Below, piece by piece: positions 13,427 to 16,930 of a DNA stretch of 16,930 nt (within the stretch, counting starts at the first letter, position 1; each line of letters begins with the position of its first letter). Source of the DNA: JAICLL01 sp035252155. GTDB lineage: Bacteria; Planctomycetota; Planctomycetia; Pirellulales; JAICIG01. Under the pieces are notes generated by a model. It did no database searches. It saw only the letters and a program-made list of their open reading frames with translations, and was not told the origin of the DNA. The stretch spans positions 1 through 16,930 of the forward strand of contig DATFDL010000774.1 in the NCBI GenBank assembly GCA_035252155.1, in the 5' to 3' direction. Both the position numbers and the translations under genes were made by a program.

Positions 13427-15193
13427 ATGGCCACCACCACCTCCGACCTGCTGATCGACCGGCTGCTGGAATGGGGCGTGTCGATGATCTTTGGCTACCC
13501 TGGTGACGGCAACAACGGCATTATGGAGGCCCTGCGGAAACGGCAGGAAAAAATCCGCTTCGTCCAGGTCCGCCATGAAGAGGGCGCCGCCTTCATGGCC
13601 TGCGCCTATGCCAAGTTCACCGGCAAGCTAGGCGTCTGCCTGTCGACCTCCGGTCCCGGCGCCGTGCATCTCCTCAACGGCCTCTACGACGCCAAGCTAG
13701 ACCTGCAGCCCGTGCTGGCTATCACCGGGCAAACCTATCACGATCTGATCGGCACCGGCTTTCAACAAGAGATCGACATTCTGGCGCTGTATCACGACGT
13801 GGCGGTGTTCAGCGAGCAGATTCTGGGGCCTGAGCAAGTGAATCTGCTGGTCGATTCGGCCTGCCGCTCGGCCTTGGCCCGGCGGGGTGTGGCTCATCTG
13901 GTCTGCCCGGTCGATGTGCAAGACTGGCCGAGCAAAGACAAGCACTTCTCGATGATGAACGTGAAAGGCAAACCGCACACTACGGCGCACTTCAATTCCG
14001 ACGCCGCGATACCGCGGACCGATCTGCTGAAAGAAGCCGCAGAAGTGCTCAATGACGGAAAGAAAGTGGCGATGCTCGTCGGACAGGGCGCGCTGGGCGC
14101 CGGCAATGAAGTCGAACAGTTGGCCGAGTTGCTGGCCGCCCCCGTGGTCAAAGCGCTCTTGGGCAAGGCGGTCATCCCCGACGATTCGCCCTACACCACC
14201 GGCGGCCTCGGGCTAGTCGGCACGCTCCCTTCAGAAAAAGCGATGGAAGAATGCGATACGCTCTTGATGGTCGGCAGCAATTTTCCTTACGTGAAGTTTT
14301 TGCCGGAGCCGGGCAAAGTGCGGGCCGTGCAGATCGACCGCGACGCCGAACGCATCGGCATGCGCGTTCCGATCGACGTGGGGCTCACCGGCGACGCTCG
14401 CGCGACCATCCAGGCGCTGATGCCTCTGTTGAAACCCAAGACCGATCGCTCTTTTTTGCAAAAGGCCCAGGAGCGCTATAAGGAATGGCTTGAACTGATG
14501 GACCAGCGTGAAAGCCGCGACGATGTGCCGCTCAAGCCGCAGCGCGTGGTTCGGGCCGTCAGCGACTTGCTGGCCGACGACGCCATCTTGACCACCGATT
14601 GCGGCACCATCACCACCTGGACCGCTCGCCACATCCGCATCAAGCGAAACCAGAAGTACTCGCTGTCCGGCACGCTGGCCACGATGGCGCCCGGTCTGCC
14701 GTATGCCAACGCCGCGCAGCTTGCCTACCCCGGCCGCCAGGTGGTGGCGGTGATCGGCGACGGCGGGTTCACCATGCTGATGCAGGAGTTTTTGACGACG
14801 GTCAAATACGAACTGCCGATCAAGGTGGTGATCATCAAGAACGGCGTGCTCGGGCAGATCATGTGGGAGCAGATGGTCTTTCTGGGCAATCCCGAGTTTG
14901 GCATTCGCTTGCAGACCTTCGATTTTGTGCGGTTCGCCGAAGCCTGCGGAGCGAAGGGTTTCCGCATCGAGCAGCCGGGCGAAATTCGCTCGACGATGGA
15001 GATGGCCTTCAAGACGCCCGGCCCGGTGATTGTCGAAGCGGTCACCGATCCATACGAGCCGCCAATGCCCGCCCAGGCCAAACCGAAGCAAGCCTTGCAC
15101 ATGGCCGAGGCCCTTGCGCGTGGCGAGCCGAACGCCACCCGCATCGGCCTGACGCTGGTACGCGACAAGGTGCGCGATTACGCGGGGAAGTGA
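13427..15193 (+). CDS. ThDP-dependent enzyme, PoxB-like pyruvate dehydrogenase (quinone)
   Basis: This is a 588-residue thiamine-diphosphate, FAD-type enzyme that most resembles pyruvate:quinone oxidoreductase (PoxB) and the Bacillus YdaP group. These decarboxylate pyruvate to acetate and pass electrons to quinone, or act as pyruvate oxidase. Start ATG 13427 has AAGGAG 8 nt upstream; a start at 13367 would add a poor N-terminus. Domains in order are the PYR domain with catalytic Glu in RHEEGAAF (residues 49-56), the central FAD-type domain (ALLGKAVIPDDSPY, LLMVGSNFPYVKFLPE, VQIDRDAERIG) and the PP domain with the ThDP motif GDG (444-446) to Asn472 in IIKNGVLG. Length and order fit PoxB (572 residues). 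FNFPY-like and DVGLTGDA segments argue for PoxB over acetolactate synthase, whose regulatory partner is also absent. The C-terminus (about 40 residues) differs from the lipid-binding tail of E. coli PoxB, so membrane activation is unproven. Confidence 0.9.
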   Translation: MATTTSDLLIDRLLEWGVSMIFGYPGDGNNGIMEALRKRQEKIRFVQVRHEEGAAFMACAYAKFTGKLGVCLSTSGPGAVHLLNGLYDAKLDLQPVLAITGQTYHDLIGTGFQQEIDILALYHDVAVFSEQILGPEQVNLLVDSACRSALARRGVAHLVCPVDVQDWPSKDKHFSMMNVKGKPHTTAHFNSDAAIPRTDLLKEAAEVLNDGKKVAMLVGQGALGAGNEVEQLAELLAAPVVKALLGKAVIPDDSPYTTGGLGLVGTLPSEKAMEECDTLLMVGSNFPYVKFLPEPGKVRAVQIDRDAERIGMRVPIDVGLTGDARATIQALMPLLKPKTDRSFLQKAQERYKEWLELMDQRESRDDVPLKPQRVVRAVSDLLADDAILTTDCGTITTWTARHIRIKRNQKYSLSGTLATMAPGLPYANAAQLAYPGRQVVAVIGDGGFTMLMQEFLTTVKYELPIKVVIIKNGVLGQIMWEQMVFLGNPEFGIRLQTFDFVRFAEACGAKGFRIEQPGEIRSTMEMAFKTPGPVIVEAVTDPYEPPMPAQAKPKQALHMAEALARGEPNATRIGLTLVRDKVRDYAGK

Positions 15194-15246
15194 CACCGAT
15201 TTGCTCCGTCGCATCGGTGGCTGGGGCAGAGCCTTGGCGATGCCCC
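15194..15246. repeat. Two short inverted repeats between convergent genes
   Basis: CACCGAT (15194-15200) pairs with ATCGGTG (15213-15219), starting at the base after the TPP-enzyme stop codon. GGGGCA (15223-15228) pairs with TGCCCC (15241-15246). There is no T-tract on either side. They lie in the 69-bp gap between the convergent TPP-enzyme and HEPN-like genes and may end both transcripts or be another dispersed repeat. Confidence 0.55.
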
Positions 15247-15262
15247 GGTAAGTTGAGGCTTG

Positions 15263-15730
15263 CTAGTCCCATTCGTCCGGCAGCCACGATAAGTAGGTTT
15301 GGAGACGAGCGCGTGCTTGAGTGATGGTGAGGCCAGGCGGCCTTTCGTCGCTCTCGTGCGCCCAGTAATTACGCAACAATCGCACGTCGTGCGCCCCCTT
15401 TCGAACGGCAGCCGAGATTCCCTGGCCCCGCCTGCCGCCGGTCGCATCGATAAGTACTGACGCGGGTTGGTCGCGGGTAGGATCAAGATGCCTTGCGCGA
15501 TCGTAAGAGCGGAGCGCCGCCTCAAATGCGGCGAAGAGGCGGACGAGATACGTGCCTTCCAGGTTTCGGTCGGCGCGACGAAGATAGGTACGTGTCGTCT
15601 CGTCGCGTGTAAGGATTTCTGGTGTTGCGATGAGCTGGTCCTTCAATCGATCGAGCGCAGCTCGCACCGCATGGTATTCCTTCTCGACATCCTTGATATG
15701 CTCGTGCCAATCAAAACGACGGTTCGGCAT
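15263..15730 (-). CDS. HEPN-like protein with RX4H motif
   Basis: This 155-residue, mostly helical protein is read from ATG 15730; an in-frame TTG at 15748 would add six residues. Near the C-terminus it has RLLRNYWAHE, in which Arg120 and His125 form the RX4H motif of HEPN RNases. Upstream helices (TYLVRLFAAFEAALRSYDRA, about 60-79) contain the aromatic/acidic helix that HEPN folds place opposite that motif. The N-terminus (WHEHIKDVEKEYHAVRAAL) looks coiled-coil. I infer a possible RNA-cutting toxin or a regulatory HEPN protein; the exact HEPN subgroup is not clear. It overlaps the upstream gene by 20 bp, which implies a shared transcript and coupled, dose-matched translation, as in toxin-antitoxin pairs. 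Local GC is low for the window (a sampled line, 15661-15720, is 50% G+C against 72% at 14701-14760), hinting at transfer. The HEPN call is by motif only. Confidence 0.75.
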   Translation of the reverse strand: MPNRRFDWHEHIKDVEKEYHAVRAALDRLKDQLIATPEILTRDETTRTYLRRADRNLEGTYLVRLFAAFEAALRSYDRARHLDPTRDQPASVLIDATGGRRGQGISAAVRKGAHDVRLLRNYWAHESDERPPGLTITQARARLQTYLSWLPDEWD

Positions 15731-16133
15731 GGGCAGCGATCGAGTCAAGAACCTGGTTGAGGGCTTGCTCGTCTAGCCCGAGGACTTTCGCTTCGATCTC
15801 CGAATGTGTTTCGGAAGAATCTGGCGGGAACGCGTAATGGATCGTCCACCTGCCGTCCTCGAAATAGAGGCTGGCCAAGTCATCGTAGGTCGGCATCAGG
15901 TACAAATCGACGACGGCTTCAGCGCCCGGTACGTCGTAGGCGACCGGGTCGAGAAGTACCCTCGTTGGGCCCTTTTGGAGAAAAAGCGCGGGTGCCTGGT
16001 AGACCTCGCTGTCTGCTTCGCGCATCTTCTTTTGATAATCCTTGGTGACCCATTCATGCGGTTCGACCCAGGCCTTTACGTCACGAACAAGCCCCTTTAC
16101 TCGCTTCTGGAATTGACTTCGCTGCTTTGACAT
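15711..16133 (-). CDS. Unrecognised protein, upstream partner of the HEPN-like gene
   Basis: This is a 140-residue protein from ATG 16133. A longer reading from 16316 would add 61 residues that look unlike protein and overlap the divergent gene start. The N-terminal 40 residues are basic and helical (SKQRSQFQKRVKGLVRDVK). The middle is beta-like and hydrophobic (APALFLQKGPTRVLLDPVAY and AEAVVDLYLMPTYDDLASLY, then DGRWTIHYAF). The end is acidic and helical (EIEAKVLGLDEQALNQVLDS). I recognise no family. In particular there is no nucleotidyltransferase GSxxxG...DxD motif, so it is not a classical MNT antitoxin of the HEPN/MNT type. Its position as first gene of an overlapping pair, with a basic N-terminus that could bind nucleic acid, makes it a candidate antitoxin or partner; this is inference from context. 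Local GC is low (16021-16080 is 50% G+C). Confidence 0.75.
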   Translation of the reverse strand: MSKQRSQFQKRVKGLVRDVKAWVEPHEWVTKDYQKKMREADSEVYQAPALFLQKGPTRVLLDPVAYDVPGAEAVVDLYLMPTYDDLASLYFEDGRWTIHYAFPPDSSETHSEIEAKVLGLDEQALNQVLDSIAAHAEPSF

Positions 16134-16205
16134 TCGTGCTTTCAACTTCGTGATCCGCAGAGCTAGGCCGAATTCTATTATCCGGCCGCGCCCAAGCTCA
16201 CCGCA

Positions 16206-16234
16206 ATTATACCGCACGCCGTCCACGTCGTCAT
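16206..16234 (-). promoter_or_regulatory. Putative promoter of the HEPN-like gene pair
   Basis: On the minus strand TATAAT (16211 to 16206) is preceded, after exactly 17 nt, by ATGACG (16234 to 16229; four of six matches to TTGACA). A start point near 16199 would leave an untranslated leader of about 66 nt. Within that leader an inverted repeat, GGCCG (16166-16170) with CGGCC (16183-16187), could be an operator for autoregulation. The divergent FAD oxidase gene begins about 75 bp upstream of the -35 box. Confidence 0.45.
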
Positions 16235-16308
16235 TCTCGCGGCATGAAAAGTGCCCCGCGAAAAGAGCGCGCACAACCCTCAACGCCCTCCCAGCCTTCG
16301 CGTGTCCT

Positions 16309-16930
16309 ATGGCCATCCAATTGCTGCCGATCCTTTCTAGCCCACGATCGCGGCTCGCTGACGAGGCTCACGATGTCGACGCCCAGGCGCTGGCCGCAGA
16401 ACTGCGACGCAGCGTTTCGGGCGAGGTGCGGTTCGACGCCGGCAGTCGTGCGCTCTATACGACCGACTCGGCCATTTTTCGGCGCGTGCCCATCGGCGTG
16501 GTGCTGCCGCGCAATGCCGACGACGTGGCCGCCACGCTGGCCGCTTGCCGCAAATACGGAGCGCCGGTGCTACCACGCGGCGGGGGCACCAGCATCAGCG
16601 GCAATAGCTGCAATCTGGCGGTCGTCATCGACATGTCGAAGCACATGAACCGCATCTTGGATCTCGATGCCGGCAGACAGACCGCCCGAGTGCAGCCGGG
16701 CGTGATCTGCGATTCGCTCCGCGACGCCGCCGAAAAGTTTCACTTGACTTTCGCCCCCGATCCCTCGACCCATAACCGCTGCAACCTGGGCGGGATGATC
16801 GGCAACAACTCCTGCGGCACGCACTCGATGATGGGCGGACGCACCGCCGACAATATCCATGAGCTCGACGTCATCGCTTACGACGGCACGCGGATGCGGG
16901 TCGGCCCGGCCGATGAAGACGAGCTGAACC
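16309..16930 (+). CDS. FAD-linked oxidase of GlcD/D-lactate dehydrogenase type, 3'-truncated
   Basis: The frame from ATG 16309 stays open to the window end (207 complete codons). It shows the FAD-binding type 4 domain of glycolate oxidase/D-lactate dehydrogenase enzymes: VVLPRNADDVAATL, the FAD pyrophosphate loop PRGGGTSISGNS (about residues 90-101), VQPGVICDSLRD, and DPSTHNRCNLGGMIGNNSCG (about 148-167). The last segment is close to the consensus of large planctomycete and proteobacterial proteins that join this domain to a C-terminal Fe-S cluster and CCG domain (about 1000 residues), so the visible part is probably the first fifth. Such enzymes oxidise 2-hydroxy acids such as D-lactate and pass electrons to the respiratory chain. 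No Shine-Dalgarno precedes the ATG, so the start is uncertain; the first 20 residues (MAIQLLPILSSPR) may not all be real. It is divergent from the HEPN-like pair. Confidence 0.88.
   Translation, partial: MAIQLLPILSSPRSRLADEAHDVDAQALAAELRRSVSGEVRFDAGSRALYTTDSAIFRRVPIGVVLPRNADDVAATLAACRKYGAPVLPRGGGTSISGNSCNLAVVIDMSKHMNRILDLDAGRQTARVQPGVICDSLRDAAEKFHLTFAPDPSTHNRCNLGGMIGNNSCGTHSMMGGRTADNIHELDVIAYDGTRMRVGPADEDELN

Noticed and set aside
13427..15193. Acetolactate synthase large subunit (ilvB)
   Set aside because: General ThDP-fold similarity only; central segments and overall match favour the PoxB/YdaP group and no small regulatory subunit gene is adjacent.
14231..15214. Minus-strand open frame of 327 codons opposite the TPP-enzyme gene
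   Set aside because: Antisense frame in GC-rich coding DNA; its product is His/Arg/Gln-rich with no motif, while the plus strand encodes an intact PoxB-like enzyme.
16134..16316. N-terminal extension of the HEPN partner from 16316
   Set aside because: It would run through the putative promoter and into the divergent oxidase gene, and its residues lack protein character.
16244..16648. Plus-strand open frame of 134 codons starting MKSAPRKERAQ
   Set aside because: It overlaps, out of frame, the FAD-linked oxidase read from 16309, which has clear family motifs; the 134-codon product is Arg/Ser/Pro-rich and unlike a protein.

Overview
The window looks like chromosomal DNA of a high-GC planctomycete, probably Pirellulales-like. 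The clues are a SelD fused to an NDH-2-like flavoprotein, small membrane proteins and an LRR membrane protein sharing a QFxLRxLL-type segment, a conserved orphan polytopic membrane protein, a mixture of strong and absent Shine-Dalgarno sites, and many short palindromic repeats at gene ends. The taxonomic call is inference from family knowledge; no marker gene is present, and I see no rRNA, tRNA, transposase or CRISPR array.

Layout. Positions 1-1179 (+) hold the 3' part of a type II NADH dehydrogenase whose last codons lie in an octanucleotide repeat. Next come a membrane-anchored GGDEF protein (1408-2418, +), four tandem perfect palindromes (2444-2548), a very acidic lipoprotein (2670-2993, +) and a strong intrinsic terminator (3051-3084). 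On the minus strand lie a secreted YVTN-type beta-propeller (3152-4303) and an HtrA/DegP-like protease (4432-5592), separated by an inverted repeat. Plus-strand genes follow: an unrecognised membrane-anchored or exported ORF (5774-6304), a small three-TM protein (6336-6692), a large polytopic membrane protein (6870-8528) and the NDH-SelD fusion (8602-10863). A membrane LRR protein (10952-12931, -) is convergent with selD and divergent from a PoxB-like TPP enzyme (13427-15193, +). An overlapping minus-strand pair (16133 to 15263) encodes an unrecognised protein and a HEPN-like protein with an RX4H motif, in a locally GC-poorer island. A divergent FAD-linked oxidase runs off the right edge (16309-16930, +).

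Functional links. Three genes concern flavin- or TPP-based redox chemistry feeding quinone or related acceptors (NDH-2, PoxB-like enzyme, GlcD/Dld-like oxidase). The SelD fusion couples a flavoprotein module to selenophosphate synthesis. HtrA and the beta-propeller are envelope proteins on one strand and could be co-transcribed. No single pathway ties the window together.

Most interesting signals. (1) Several inverted arrays of short tandem units, with different unit sequences but similar architecture, sit at gene ends; some supply the stop codon and C-terminal residues. (2) The HEPN-like two-gene module is a candidate undescribed toxin-antitoxin or defence pair. (3) A Cys-rich 14-codon leader ORF, possibly leaderless, ends in an ATGA overlap with the selD fusion start.
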